DNA of 64,000 bases from Psychrobacillus sp044762745 (GTDB lineage Bacteria > Bacillota > Bacilli > Bacillales_A > Planococcaceae). The DNA lies in NCBI RefSeq assembly GCF_044762745.1, contig NZ_JBIWEX010000011.1, positions 62,001 through 126,000 of the forward strand, read 5' to 3'. Made by a program: the position numbers and the translations under genes. This document shows, in pieces, positions 1 to 8,798 of this stretch. The notes under the pieces are model-generated. The model saw only the letters and a program-made list of their open reading frames with translations, was not told the origin of the DNA and ran no database searches. Numbering within the stretch: the stretch's first letter is position 1; each line of letters opens with the position of its first letter.

Positions 1-1453
1 TACGATCCTCATCAAGTTTCAAATAAATCGTTTCCGATAATGTAGGTTCAAAATATAAACGTATATTTTTTTCTTTTGCGATTTGATCAAACTTTTGCGT
101 AATACGCTCAATCGTGGGTAGGACAGAAACCTCTTCCTTATAAATACTCAAGTAACCCGATTCTAAACGGGCTAAATCCAATAATTCCGTTACTAATCTA
201 CTCATTCGTTTCGATTCATCATAAATAATTCGAATCATTTCATTTTTATCTTCTTCTGTTGTTACTACCTCATCGATAATCGCTTCACTGTACCCTTGCA
301 ACATCGAAATAGGCGTTCTTAGCTCATGTGATACATTGGCGATAAAGTCCGAGCGCATTTTATCTAAGCGATGTTGTTCGGTCATATCCCGAAGCACTAC
401 TACTGCCCCGCGAACGGAGTCTTTACTGTATAGAAGACTAATGGACACAGAAAAATAAGATCCTTTTATTTCGATTTCCTCATCGATTTCTTCTTCTTGG
501 TGAAATACGTGATCAAGTAAATGGTACAGCTCTGCTGGTAGATTAGAATTACCGGTAACTTCATTGTTTGTATACCATTTCTGAAATAACTCATTTGCTT
601 GAGGATTACTTACGAGTACCTTAAAATCTTTGTTGAATGTAATAACTGCGTCTGTCATGGATGTTAATATACTGGAAAGTTGTTCTTTTTCTTGGCTAAT
701 CACTTCTACGTGGTCCTTTAACTGGCTACCCATACGGTTAAAAGCAACACTAAGCTCTCCAATTTCGTCTTTTTGTACATACGGTACTTTGGTTTCGAAA
801 TTTCCTTTTGCTAGCTCTAGGGCAGCTTCTCGCATCGTTCTAAGCGGCAGAGTAATGCGGGAAGATAAAAAGAACGAGAACATGGTCGTTAGTAATAATG
901 CGATAAAACCTGATAAAAAGACAATACGAGTAGTATGATTAGAAGTCTTGTTAACTACCTGTAAGCTTTGATAAATAAAGACCGCTCCGTGTATTTCCTT
1001 ATCGGATTCTAAAGGAGAAGCGAGGATAATATAATTTTCCATTCGATCTTCTTCAGTCATCGAAGGCATCAGCATTTTTTTAACAATCGTATTATTTGTC
1101 GTATAAATATTCGTTAAGTCTTTATCTTTCAATAATTTTTCTTGAAAAACCTCTTTGTTTAACCCTTCATGTACTGACAAAAATACAGATTCCGCATTTC
1201 GAACGATTAACGCATTTGTTTCCGCTCCAAGAATATTTTGGATAATTTGCATGGAGTCTTCTATTTCATCGTATTGCTCTACTATTTTCCCAATCGTTGC
1301 GGCTTCCTGTCTTAGCGACTCTTCGGCTTGTTCTGTATGGAAATTTTCCAAAAACTCTAGCATTAAGACTGTAATGATAAACAACACAAATAAGACGAGA
1401 AGCAATATGGTTCCCCATAGCTTCCCGACTACACTATTCCAAATTCTATTCAT
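1..1453 (-). CDS. resE: ResE sensor histidine kinase (partial, 3' end outside window)
   Basis: Membrane sensor kinase of the ResDE two-component system, which in Bacillus links respiratory and oxygen state to ResD phosphorylation. The frame is open from the ATG at 1453 to the window edge, so the C-terminal ATP-binding half (N and G boxes) is not visible. Seen: a first membrane segment at about residues 10-32, an extracytoplasmic sensor region, a second membrane segment near residue 180, a HAMP-type linker, a PAS-like region, and an H-box (FIANVSHELRTP, about residue 374) holding the phospho-acceptor His. The start overlaps the resD stop by 8 nt, which points to translational coupling. Assignment rests on these domains plus the res gene order. 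Confidence 0.93.
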   Translation of the reverse strand, partial: MNRIWNSVVGKLWGTILLLVLFVLFIITVLMLEFLENFHTEQAEESLRQEAATIGKIVEQYDEIEDSMQIIQNILGAETNALIVRNAESVFLSVHEGLNKEVFQEKLLKDKDLTNIYTTNNTIVKKMLMPSMTEEDRMENYIILASPLESDKEIHGAVFIYQSLQVVNKTSNHTTRIVFLSGFIALLLTTMFSFFLSSRITLPLRTMREAALELAKGNFETKVPYVQKDEIGELSVAFNRMGSQLKDHVEVISQEKEQLSSILTSMTDAVITFNKDFKVLVSNPQANELFQKWYTNNEVTGNSNLPAELYHLLDHVFHQEEEIDEEIEIKGSYFSVSISLLYSKDSVRGAVVVLRDMTEQHRLDKMRSDFIANVSHELRTPISMLQGYSEAIIDEVVTTEEDKNEMIRIIYDESKRMSRLVTELLDLARLESGYLSIYKEEVSVLPTIERITQKFDQIAKEKNIRLYFEPTLSETIYLKLDEDR

Positions 1454-2162
1454 TGATAACCTCAAATTTGTAGCCAACACCCCAAACGGTCACGATCATT
1501 TTCGCCGACTTTTCGGATACTCTATTTAACTTTTCGCGTAATCGTTTTACATGTGTGTCTACCGTTCTTAAATCACCAAAGAAGTCATAATGCCACACTT
1601 CTTTTAACAATTGCTCTCGATCAAATACTTTATCTGGTGCTTTCGCTAAGAAATACAGTAATTCGTACTCTTTTGGTGTCAGACTTACTTCCACACCATC
1701 CGCAGTGACTCGATGTGCATCATGATCAATTGTCAGATGTGGGAACACAACGATATCTTTGGATGCAGACAATCCTTGTACTGGCGAAAGAGCTGTAGAA
1801 CGTTTTAAAAGCGCTTTAACTCGAAGTACAACTTCTCTCGGGCTAAAAGGCTTCACGATATAATCGTCTGCTCCTAGTTCAAAGCCTTCTACACGGTTAG
1901 CTTCTTCCCCTTTAGCTGTTAATAAAATTATAGGTGTTTCCTTATGCGTGCGTAACTCAGTCATCATTTCTATCCCGTCTTTTTCGGGCATCATAATATC
2001 TAGTAGGATGCAATTATATTCATTTTCTAGCGCGAGCTGTAGAGCGATTTCACCATTTTCAGCTTCTTCAACTTCGTATCCTTCTCTTTCTAAATACATT
2101 TTCAATAAACGACGGATTCGTTCTTCATCGTCAACTACTAATAGTTTAATCATTTCAGACAT
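1446..2162 (-). CDS. resD: ResD response regulator (OmpR family)
   Basis: DNA-binding response regulator paired with ResE; in B. subtilis it activates respiration and cytochrome maturation genes. 238 residues. The receiver domain has the acidic pair at residues 11-12 and the phospho-acceptor Asp55 in LLDIMMPE. The C-terminal half is an OmpR/PhoB winged helix. I chose the ATG at 2162 because an AGAAGGG ribosome-binding site lies 9 nt upstream; an in-frame TTG further up would place the RBS inside the gene. It lies downstream of resABC but is separated from resC by a repeat and a hairpin terminator, so it may have its own promoter or depend on read-through. Confidence 0.95.
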   Translation of the reverse strand: MSEMIKLLVVDDEERIRRLLKMYLEREGYEVEEAENGEIALQLALENEYNCILLDIMMPEKDGIEMMTELRTHKETPIILLTAKGEEANRVEGFELGADDYIVKPFSPREVVLRVKALLKRSTALSPVQGLSASKDIVVFPHLTIDHDAHRVTADGVEVSLTPKEYELLYFLAKAPDKVFDREQLLKEVWHYDFFGDLRTVDTHVKRLREKLNRVSEKSAKMIVTVWGVGYKFEVINE

Positions 2163-2223
2163 AATATCAGACCCTTCTATCAACTTCTAATCTATATTGT
2201 ACAATTAGTCTTGCCAAATGGAA

Positions 2224-2265
2224 AGAAAAGCCCCTATCTCTTTTATGGGAGATAAGAGCTTTTCT
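2224..2265 (-). terminator. Hairpin terminator between resC and resD
   Basis: Near-perfect inverted repeat with arms beginning AGAAAAGC and ending GCTTTTCT around a short AT-rich loop. In the minus direction the stem is followed by TTTCTTT-like sequence. It would end or attenuate resABC transcription before resD. Confidence 0.7.
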
Positions 2266-2267
2266 AA

Positions 2268-2487
2268 TTGTCTAGCTTCAGCGCCTTGCCCCTCGGGGTC
2301 AAATGTGAAAAAGCTGCTCCTGCGCAAGCTCGTCGCAAACACAATCGTTTATGGCGGCTGAGGAACTGCCTCCTGGGCCCGCACGATGCGGGTCATGTCT
2401 GCTTTGCCACAGGACGTGGCGTACTTTGTAGACCTTCTCCATTCCCATTTGCCTGTCAGGGCAGACATAGGCGCTTACGCTTTTCTA
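2268..2487. repeat. GC-rich dispersed repeat (Bacillaceae-type, about 220 bp)
   Basis: Much more GC-rich than its surroundings and begins immediately after the resC stop. The ends are inverted copies of each other: TCTAGCTTCAGCGCCTTG on one side and AGGCGCTTACGCTTTT on the other, with internal short palindromes such as CCCGCACGATGCGGG. From memory this resembles repeats scattered in intergenic spaces of Bacillaceae genomes; no copy is seen elsewhere in this window. It is not coding. Its function is unknown. Confidence 0.7.
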
Positions 2488-3666
2488 TTAAGCATATGAG
2501 TGTAGTCCAGCAATAATTAGGTTTACTGCTATTAGGTTAAACATAATGATGATAAACCCAATCAATGCTAACCAAGCAGATTTTTCACCTTGCCATCCTT
2601 TTGATAAACGAAGGTGTAGGAATGCTGCATAGAAAAGCCAAGTTATAAGTGCCCAAACTTCTTTGGGATCCCAGCCCCAAAATCTAGACCACGCTTCATG
2701 CGCCCAAATCATGGCGAAAATTAGTGCCCCTAAAGTAAATACAGGGAAACCGATAAGCACCGAACGATAACCGATTTCATCCATAAACTGAGAGTTCGCT
2801 TTTTTCGTAAATGGTTGTAATACTGCTGCAATCCGTTTTCTTAAGATTAAACGAAGCAAGATGTATATTACCGTTCCGAAAATGATAGACCACGTAACGA
2901 CTGACAGTTTTTTCGCATTAACAAGCGGTGGCATTTCCATTAACGGTTGCATCGCATTTTCGGTAATAGCTTCCGACTCATTCATCCCAAAAATAGGTGG
3001 CACATTATATACCATCGTTAATACTTTTTCTTCTTTATTTACATAACTAAATTCTGCTTTATAATCAGCTAATGTGAAAGTAGTTGTAGCTACAATAAAA
3101 CCTAAAACTAACACAGCTACATACATTACGGCCTCGATCCAAAAACGTTGCTTTGACTTTTTGGTCATGTCAATATTTTTTAGCAAGTAGATTAATCCGG
3201 CAACTGCACTTATGGCTAATATCGCTTCTCCGAGTGCCGCAGTTATAACGTGAATCGTTAACCAGTAACTTTTAAGTGCTGGTATTAATGGCGTAATTTC
3301 TCTTGGGAACATACTTGCATACCCAATGATTATGATAGCAATTGGTAAAGCAAATAGACCTAGTGCTGGAACTCTATAGATAAAGTAAATTAATATAAAA
3401 GCACCAATAACCAACATACCAAAAGCGGTTGTAAACTCAAACAAGTTACTAACAGGAGCATGTCCTGCTGCTATCCATCTCGTAATAAAATAACCAATAT
3501 TGGATAAAAATCCAATAATCGTTACTGTAATGGCTAATTTACCCCAACGATCGAAAGATTTCGAAGCTTTAGAGCTCGAAATCTTTACGGCACCCCCAAA
3601 TAAAAAGGTTGCTACTAAATAGGCAACGAACGCTATAAATAATAAAGTACTGCTTACTTCTACCAT
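2488..3666 (-). CDS. resC: ResC/CcsA-type cytochrome c biogenesis protein
   Basis: Integral membrane partner of ResB in the system II (Ccs) machinery that delivers haem and attaches it to apocytochrome c on the outer face of the membrane. 392 residues with multiple hydrophobic helices. Near residues 329-341 it carries the tryptophan-rich haem-handling WWD motif (WSRFWGWDPKEVW) diagnostic of the CcsA/ResC family, with flanking His residues in membrane-proximal positions. The ATG at 3666 follows an AGGAAGGGG site within the end of resB, so resB and resC are tightly coupled. A GC-rich repeat starts directly at its stop. Confidence 0.96.
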   Translation of the reverse strand: MVEVSSTLLFIAFVAYLVATFLFGGAVKISSSKASKSFDRWGKLAITVTIIGFLSNIGYFITRWIAAGHAPVSNLFEFTTAFGMLVIGAFILIYFIYRVPALGLFALPIAIIIIGYASMFPREITPLIPALKSYWLTIHVITAALGEAILAISAVAGLIYLLKNIDMTKKSKQRFWIEAVMYVAVLVLGFIVATTTFTLADYKAEFSYVNKEEKVLTMVYNVPPIFGMNESEAITENAMQPLMEMPPLVNAKKLSVVTWSIIFGTVIYILLRLILRKRIAAVLQPFTKKANSQFMDEIGYRSVLIGFPVFTLGALIFAMIWAHEAWSRFWGWDPKEVWALITWLFYAAFLHLRLSKGWQGEKSAWLALIGFIIIMFNLIAVNLIIAGLHSYA

Positions 3667-3668
3667 AA

Positions 3669-5318
3669 TTATACCCCTTCCTGTTTATTCTCTTTGGAAT
3701 CTTCATCTTGTTGATCTTCATATTGTGGAAGATTTGCCAGTTCAGAAACTGCATCCATATCTCTCATAATACTTAGCCAGTTTTTATTGGTATGCGCTGC
3801 AATTACGACTTGCCCGTCTTCTAGTTGCTGTATCCAAATACGACGATGATTCCAATACGATCCTTGTGCTACCCCAATCATGAAGATAAGACCACCAAGC
3901 ATAAGAATAGGAAGTGTTAAATCTTTACGAATAGTTAAACCAGAAACGTCTCTTGTTTCGACGCTTTGAAAAGCAATTTTATGTTTGTTTTCTCCAAGCG
4001 GTTCAAGCGTTTCTTTAATCATGACAAAACTTGTTTCCCCTTTTGGAAACTCTGGAGTATACATTTTCACTAAAAATGCTGGATTGTTAGGAAGCGGTGA
4101 TTGCGACTGTGGCACACCTTCTTCAAATCCAGTGAAATCTGCATAGTAATCTAAAATTTCTACTTTGGAGCCATTTTGAAGTTCATATACCGGTTTTGGG
4201 TCGGATAAGTTAATCGTAAACTCACCAAAGCTTTCGGCAGTCTCTTTATCTTGCAGTTGGAATGTCATTGAAGCTAATTCATCTAATCGAAAATCCATTT
4301 GGAAAACCGAAAAATGATCAAATTTAAGTGGCTTATTCACTTGAATCGCCGCTTCTTTTTCAAACGTTAAATCATCTAAATGCCCTGCAACTGCACCTTC
4401 TGGTCCTTTATATAAGGCTACGTTTGTTTGATAGTTTTTAGCAATCGTTCCGACACGATCAATGGCATCTCCAAAAACTTCTTCTGATTCTTCTTTTGAA
4501 TATGTTTCGTAGATGAATTCTTTACTTTCCAAGAAATAGCCCTCTGTTTTTGGAACATACAATGTTTCTCCTTCGCGTAGCCACATCGTCTCATCGACAT
4601 AAAAACCTGGCAGCGCCCGAAGCATTACACCAAATAAAAATAAAATAAGACCTAAATGATTGATATAAGGACCCCAACGTGAAAAGCGACCTCTTTCAGC
4701 GAGTAGCGCAGTGCCGTCACGTTTCACATTATAACGCATCGCTTTCAGCTTTTCTTCCGCTTTTCCAAGGGATTCTTCCCCATTTACTATGTTTCCAATT
4801 CCATACAGACGTTGACGTTTCAAAAAGCTAATATGTCTTTTCGTTTTTTGTTTTTTAAGGGATTTATAAAGTGGTATTACCCTATCTAAACTTGCGATGA
4901 TCAGGGAAATTCCGAGCATCCCAATAAGCCCTTGGAACCACCAAGAACTGTATAAGTCCGATAATCCTAGCTCATAATATAATTTTCCAAATGTACCATA
5001 AATTCGTTCATAGTAATCAGCTATAGCTTCTTCCGTTGTTGCGGGTACATAAAAAACTTGCGGTAGAATGGTCCCAATAGCAGCAGCAACAAGAATAATA
5101 ACAATTAACCACACACCGACTTTTACACTGGAGAAGAAATTCCAAACTTTATCTATGATGGTTTTGTTATATGTTTGGGAACGTCTTGCTGAGCCTTCAT
5201 AACGCATATCTACAAGCTTTTTTTCTGCTGTTTCTTTGTTTAATGGTCGTCCACAGCTTTCACATAACAATGTCCCCGCCGGATTCACATTACCACATGT
5301 ACAAACTATCTTGTCCAT
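3669..5318 (-). CDS. resB: ResB cytochrome c biogenesis protein
   Basis: System II cytochrome c synthesis component that works with ResC in haem export and attachment. 549 residues, close to the B. subtilis length. The N-terminus holds a small zinc-ribbon-like set of cysteines (CTCGN and CESCG, residues 7-23), as in B. subtilis ResB. It is followed by membrane helices at about 68-90, 125-145 and 215-235, a large extracytoplasmic domain, and a last helix near 480-500. Two nucleotides separate its stop from the resC start, and resA lies just upstream, giving an operon order resA-resB-resC. Confidence 0.96.
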   Translation of the reverse strand: MDKIVCTCGNVNPAGTLLCESCGRPLNKETAEKKLVDMRYEGSARRSQTYNKTIIDKVWNFFSSVKVGVWLIVIILVAAAIGTILPQVFYVPATTEEAIADYYERIYGTFGKLYYELGLSDLYSSWWFQGLIGMLGISLIIASLDRVIPLYKSLKKQKTKRHISFLKRQRLYGIGNIVNGEESLGKAEEKLKAMRYNVKRDGTALLAERGRFSRWGPYINHLGLILFLFGVMLRALPGFYVDETMWLREGETLYVPKTEGYFLESKEFIYETYSKEESEEVFGDAIDRVGTIAKNYQTNVALYKGPEGAVAGHLDDLTFEKEAAIQVNKPLKFDHFSVFQMDFRLDELASMTFQLQDKETAESFGEFTINLSDPKPVYELQNGSKVEILDYYADFTGFEEGVPQSQSPLPNNPAFLVKMYTPEFPKGETSFVMIKETLEPLGENKHKIAFQSVETRDVSGLTIRKDLTLPILMLGGLIFMIGVAQGSYWNHRRIWIQQLEDGQVVIAAHTNKNWLSIMRDMDAVSELANLPQYEDQQDEDSKENKQEGV

Positions 5319-5331
5319 CTATAAAACTCCT

Positions 5332-5868
5332 TTAGGATGGTTTAATTTGCTCCATAAAATCTGCAATATCTTGCTCTGTCATTTGACCTTTTATGATTTT
5401 TTCAATGCGTCCATCTGGATTTATCAAAAAAGTAGTTGGTAAAGGGTCAATATTGTATGACTCCATTACACTTTTATTTTGGTCAATTGCAATAGGAAAC
5501 GATAAACCATAACTATTTTTAAAGCTATTCACTTTTAAATTGGATTCTCCGATATTAATCGCTAATGTTTGAACGCCTTGATCTTTATAGACATGGTATT
5601 GGTTGTCCATTGCGGGCATTTCGGTCGCACATGGTTTACACCAAGTACCCCAAAAGTTCAAGAAAACGCCTTCACCTTTATAGTCTGAAAGTCTATGTTG
5701 GTTCCCTTCCAAATCTACTAAAGCAAAATCAGGTGCTTTGTCCCCTACTTGAAGGACTGCATTTTTTTCTTTCGTTACGTTCGAGTATATTGTAAAGACG
5801 ATGGCTATCGTCAGTACTGCTAAAATAGCAGTTCGAATATAATATCTTTGCTTTTTCGATTGCGCCAT
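5332..5868 (-). CDS. resA: ResA thiol-disulfide oxidoreductase
   Basis: Membrane-anchored thioredoxin-like protein that reduces the haem-binding cysteines of apocytochrome c before haem attachment. 178 residues from the chosen ATG at 5868, which has a GGAGGAG site 5-8 nt upstream; an upstream in-frame start would absorb this site. A single N-terminal membrane anchor (about residues 12-30) is followed by a thioredoxin fold with the redox motif WCKPC. It is the first gene of resABC and 13 nt separate it from resB. Confidence 0.96.
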   Translation of the reverse strand: MAQSKKQRYYIRTAILAVLTIAIVFTIYSNVTKEKNAVLQVGDKAPDFALVDLEGNQHRLSDYKGEGVFLNFWGTWCKPCATEMPAMDNQYHVYKDQGVQTLAINIGESNLKVNSFKNSYGLSFPIAIDQNKSVMESYNIDPLPTTFLINPDGRIEKIIKGQMTEQDIADFMEQIKPS

Positions 5869-5966
5869 CTTTGCTCCTCCATTTCTAAGCATCGTCGACA
5901 TATATTATACCAAAATATACATATTAAAAAGGTCTGACATTTGAAGGGTTTGTGAACATTCGAGTA

Positions 5967-6701
5967 TTAGTTTCCTATTTTTCCAGTTTCCGCTAATACT
6001 CGTAATTGTTTAACTTCATGTGTCGTTAGCTCTCTCCATTCACCGGCATTTAGGCCATGTAAGGTTAAAAACCCAAATCGTTCTCGTTTTAATTTTTGGA
6101 CAGGAAAACCAACCGCATCAAACATGCGGCGAACTTGTCTATTTTTTCCTTCATGGATTGTTATTTCTACGATTGCTTTATTTGTTTTACGCTCACTTGA
6201 TAATAACTTTACTCTTGCAGGAGCAGTTTTCCCATCTTCTAGCATAATTCCACGTTCTAATGGTCTTAATTGCTCTTTTAAGGGAATTCCTTTTACTCTT
6301 GCTACATACGTTTTGTCTACTTTAAATTTGGGATGCGTTAATGCGTACGAAAAGTCTCCATCATTTGTCAGTAGTAGTAATCCAGATGTTTCATAGTCAA
6401 GTCTTCCAACCGGATATAGTCGTTCCTTAACATTAGGTAATAAATCCGTTACGGTTTTTCTGCCTTTATCATCTGTAACCGCCGAGATAACCCCTCTTGG
6501 TTTATAAAGTAAGTAGTATACTTTTTGTTCTTTTTCGAGTTTGACTCCTTCTACTTCAACCGTATCAGAATTCGAAACTTTCGTACCAAGCTCCGTTACA
6601 ACTTTTCCGTTCACTTTTACTTTTCCTTGGAGGATTAATTCCTCTGCTTTTCTTCTAGAAGCTACGCCTGCATGTGCAAGTACTTTTTGTAGTCTTTCCA
6701 A
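5967..6701 (-). CDS. rluB: 23S rRNA pseudouridine synthase RluB
   Basis: Converts a uridine of 23S rRNA (2605 in E. coli numbering) to pseudouridine. 244 residues. It has an N-terminal S4 RNA-binding domain (RLQKVLAHAGVASRRKAEEL) and a catalytic domain with the RsuA/RluB signature GRLDYETSGLLLLTNDG, whose Asp is the nucleophile. I set the start at the TTG at 6701, preceded by GAGGTG with 6 nt spacing, because the family begins MERLQK. The longer in-frame ATG reading would put this RBS inside the gene. It lies upstream of resA, as in B. subtilis. Confidence 0.94.
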   Translation of the reverse strand: MERLQKVLAHAGVASRRKAEELILQGKVKVNGKVVTELGTKVSNSDTVEVEGVKLEKEQKVYYLLYKPRGVISAVTDDKGRKTVTDLLPNVKERLYPVGRLDYETSGLLLLTNDGDFSYALTHPKFKVDKTYVARVKGIPLKEQLRPLERGIMLEDGKTAPARVKLLSSERKTNKAIVEITIHEGKNRQVRRMFDAVGFPVQKLKRERFGFLTLHGLNAGEWRELTTHEVKQLRVLAETGKIGN

Positions 6702-6768
6702 TTCTTTCACCTCGTCCATTCTTTCCATACATATGAGTGAATTATGTCACACTTTTAGCCAAATTAAA

Positions 6769-6799
6769 AGAAGACAGTCTTTTATAAAAACTGTCTTCT
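6769..6799 (-). terminator. Hairpin terminator upstream of rluB
   Basis: Ten-base perfect stem AGAAGACAGT / ACTGTCTTCT around an AT loop, followed on the minus strand by TTTTAATTT. It isolates rluB from anything transcribed from the repeat region upstream. Confidence 0.7.
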
Positions 6800-6837
6800 C
6801 TATAATTGCTACAATGACGCATGGTGTTGAGCATAGA

Positions 6838-6993
6838 TAGTGCGTCATAAGGAAGTGGCCGCTGGGATTTCCGCTGCAGGCGGACGCTTTCCACGGGGTG
6901 AGCGATGAGCCTTCACCGCCGCTTCGCGTACGTTGTGAAGTCTCATCTGTCTCACTTGATCCCGTCGGAGTCGCCGCCTTCCGCTGCAATCTA
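6838..6993 (+). repeat. GC-rich repeat, copy 1 of an inverted pair
   Basis: About 155 bp, matching the reverse complement of 7497-7654 over nearly its full length. Shared blocks include TGCGTCATAAG, GGATTTCCGCTGCAGG, CGGACGCTTTCC, GGTGAGCGATGAGCC and GGAGTCGCCGCC. Clearly GC-rich against an AT-rich background and not coding. From memory the GGATTTCCGCT core is a common intergenic repeat in Bacillaceae and Planococcaceae. Confidence 0.8.
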
Positions 6994-7496
6994 TAAAATT
7001 TGTTAGTTAATCAGCGTCACTGCTCTAAATTCAGTCTTATGTAGTATTTCTTGAAAATAAAATCCAATAAATGGTTGAACGAAACTGAATACGCTGTAAA
7101 CAAGACGAAGCCCTCTCGAAAGTGGCAAATTGACCGCTGGACATGACTAAACCAATCCAACAGATGCCGTTGGTGTGCATTATCCCTATACAGTATTGTA
7201 TTTCGATGTGTAAGTATCCATTAAATGGCTAAGAGTAATTAATCAGTTATGTAAAGCAATCAATTCTATTAGGAAAGCAACCAAATTAGCACGAGAGCAA
7301 CCGATTCTTAATATAACAAGTTTACTTAGAGTGAGACGTGGATGATTAAGATATATCATTCCAATAAATGGTTAAATAGAACTCACTTTATCCTAGTAAT
7401 TGCGCCACTTATTTGGATACAGCATTAATATTGCTAAGTAGACCTGAAAAATCTAAATCTCTGATATCCGCAGACACCAAATTGGCGAGAATTTCC
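6994..7496. other. Spacer between inverted repeats, no gene seen
   Basis: No convincing coding frame on either strand. It holds a short direct repeat, TCCAATAAATGGTT, near 7061 and again near 7359. In B. subtilis the spmA and spmB genes lie between dacB and rluB; I find no trace of them here. Confidence 0.5.
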
Positions 7497-7654
7497 TATG
7501 ATTGGAGCGGAAGGGCGGCGACTCCTGCCGGATGAGTGAGAAAGATGAGACATCGCAAGCGAACGCGTAAGCGTCGGCGATGGCTCATCGCTCACCCGGC
7601 GGAAAGCGTCCGCCCTGCAGCGGAAATCCTAGCGGTAACTGCTTATGACGCATT
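7497..7654 (-). repeat. GC-rich repeat, copy 2 of an inverted pair
   Basis: Reverse-complement partner of the repeat at 6838-6993. The two copies point toward each other and enclose about 500 bp without genes. The main differences are in the central hairpin loop (CGCTTACGCGTTCG against GCTTCGCGTACG), as expected for a structured element in which pairing is conserved more than sequence. Confidence 0.8.
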
Positions 7655-7743
7655 ATCTCTATAATGTGTCCTAACATCACTAATGCGAAGATCTTTACGA
7701 TGCATACACACAGTCGATGTCACAAGCATTTCGAAAAAAGTGT

Positions 7744-7774
7744 TTAGGGAGTATGACTTTGTCACACCCCCTAA
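7744..7774 (-). terminator. Terminator of dacB
   Basis: On the minus strand, arms TTAGGGGGTGTGAC and GTCATACTCCCTAA form a stem with a 3-nt loop, followed by ACACTTTTTT. It lies 12 nt past the dacB stop. Confidence 0.8.
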
Positions 7775-7785
7775 TCTAAAGCCAG

Positions 7786-8772
7786 TTATTTTATTTTGTT
7801 CACATTAAATCGTAAGGCGATTTGATCGTCGATTGTTACATTCCATAAATATGGGCTTTGTGCAGTAGATTTTCGCGGGATGAGCAGAACATTATTTAAC
7901 TTTTTTCGCTCTTCCTTGTTTAATAAAAGATAATGATCATCTTTTACTTCGATGACTTCTTTTTGAAACAATCGATACTTTCCTTTTTTTACGACTTTCA
8001 CAAAATCATAGTTTGCAAATACTCGTTCTGCAACGGCAGTATGATACGCCCAGTCATTGGAGTGATTCAATGTTACAACGACAATTTCTTTTTCATCCTC
8101 TTTAAAATAAGTAACAAGCGTTCTTCCTGCTCTTTTCGTGTATCCTGTTTTCCCTGCGATTGCCGTTTCATTATCATGTATTAATCGATGCTTGTTATTC
8201 CAACGAACATTACGCTCTTTTGGTTGATAGCTTTTCGCAGAAGCGATTTTTTTAAATTGTTCATTTTGAAGCGCTAGTCGAAACATATTCGCCATATCAT
8301 ATGCAGAAGCAAAATGATCATCATGATGGAGCCCAGAAGGATTCGTAAAATGCGAATTATTTAATCCAGCAACTTTAAATTTTTCATTCATCAAATACGT
8401 AAATCCGTCTAATGAACCCCCTACATGTTCGGCTAGTGCATATGCGGCGTCATTTCCGGACTGTAGCATAAGGCCGTGTAATAAAGAATTTACTGTCCAT
8501 ACTTCACCAGGCTTCAAATATAAAGACGACCCTTCTTGCGAGGCAGCAGCCTGAGAAATGGTGATTTCATCCTCTAAAGAAGCATTGTCTAGAACCGTTA
8601 ATGCAGTCCATACTTTCGTCAGACTGGCTATTGGTAATTCTTCGTTTTCATTACTACCTTCTAACAGTCTCCCCGTTTGTACATCAATTACTGCATAAGA
8701 GGAAGAGGCTTCTACGTCACTGACTTGCCATAACAGAAAAAACAGAAAGAATATGCTTATTTTTTTATAAAT
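7786..8772 (-). CDS. dacB: D-alanyl-D-alanine carboxypeptidase (DacB-like, ATT start)
   Basis: Penicillin-binding serine peptidase that trims the terminal D-Ala of peptidoglycan stem peptides; DacB acts on the spore cortex in B. subtilis. 328 residues. It has an N-terminal signal peptide (about 1-22), the catalytic SLTK (Ser50, Lys53), SGN (105-107) and KTG (208-210) motifs, and a shortened C-terminal domain compared with the 382-residue B. subtilis protein. The frame has no ATG, GTG or TTG before the signal peptide. The only codon at the right distance (8 nt) from the strong AGAGGAG site is ATT at 8772. The alternative is an internal TTG at 8517, which would remove the signal peptide and SLTK. 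It is downstream of scpB, matching B. subtilis order apart from missing ypuI. Confidence 0.88.
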   Translation of the reverse strand: MYKKISIFFLFFLLWQVSDVEASSSYAVIDVQTGRLLEGSNENEELPIASLTKVWTALTVLDNASLEDEITISQAAASQEGSSLYLKPGEVWTVNSLLHGLMLQSGNDAAYALAEHVGGSLDGFTYLMNEKFKVAGLNNSHFTNPSGLHHDDHFASAYDMANMFRLALQNEQFKKIASAKSYQPKERNVRWNNKHRLIHDNETAIAGKTGYTKRAGRTLVTYFKEDEKEIVVVTLNHSNDWAYHTAVAERVFANYDFVKVVKKGKYRLFQKEVIEVKDDHYLLLNKEERKKLNNVLLIPRKSTAQSPYLWNVTIDDQIALRFNVNKIK

Positions 8773-8798
8773 AGAAAATACTCCTCTTTTAATTATTT

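Noticed and set aside
2268..2516. Open frame of 82 codons across the GC-rich repeat
   Set aside because: The frame is a by-product of the repeat's GC-rich sequence; it has no RBS and overlaps the resC stop region.
6747..6989. 80-codon frame through the first inverted repeat copy
   Set aside because: Composition and position are those of the repeat; the matching copy at 7497 does not keep the frame.
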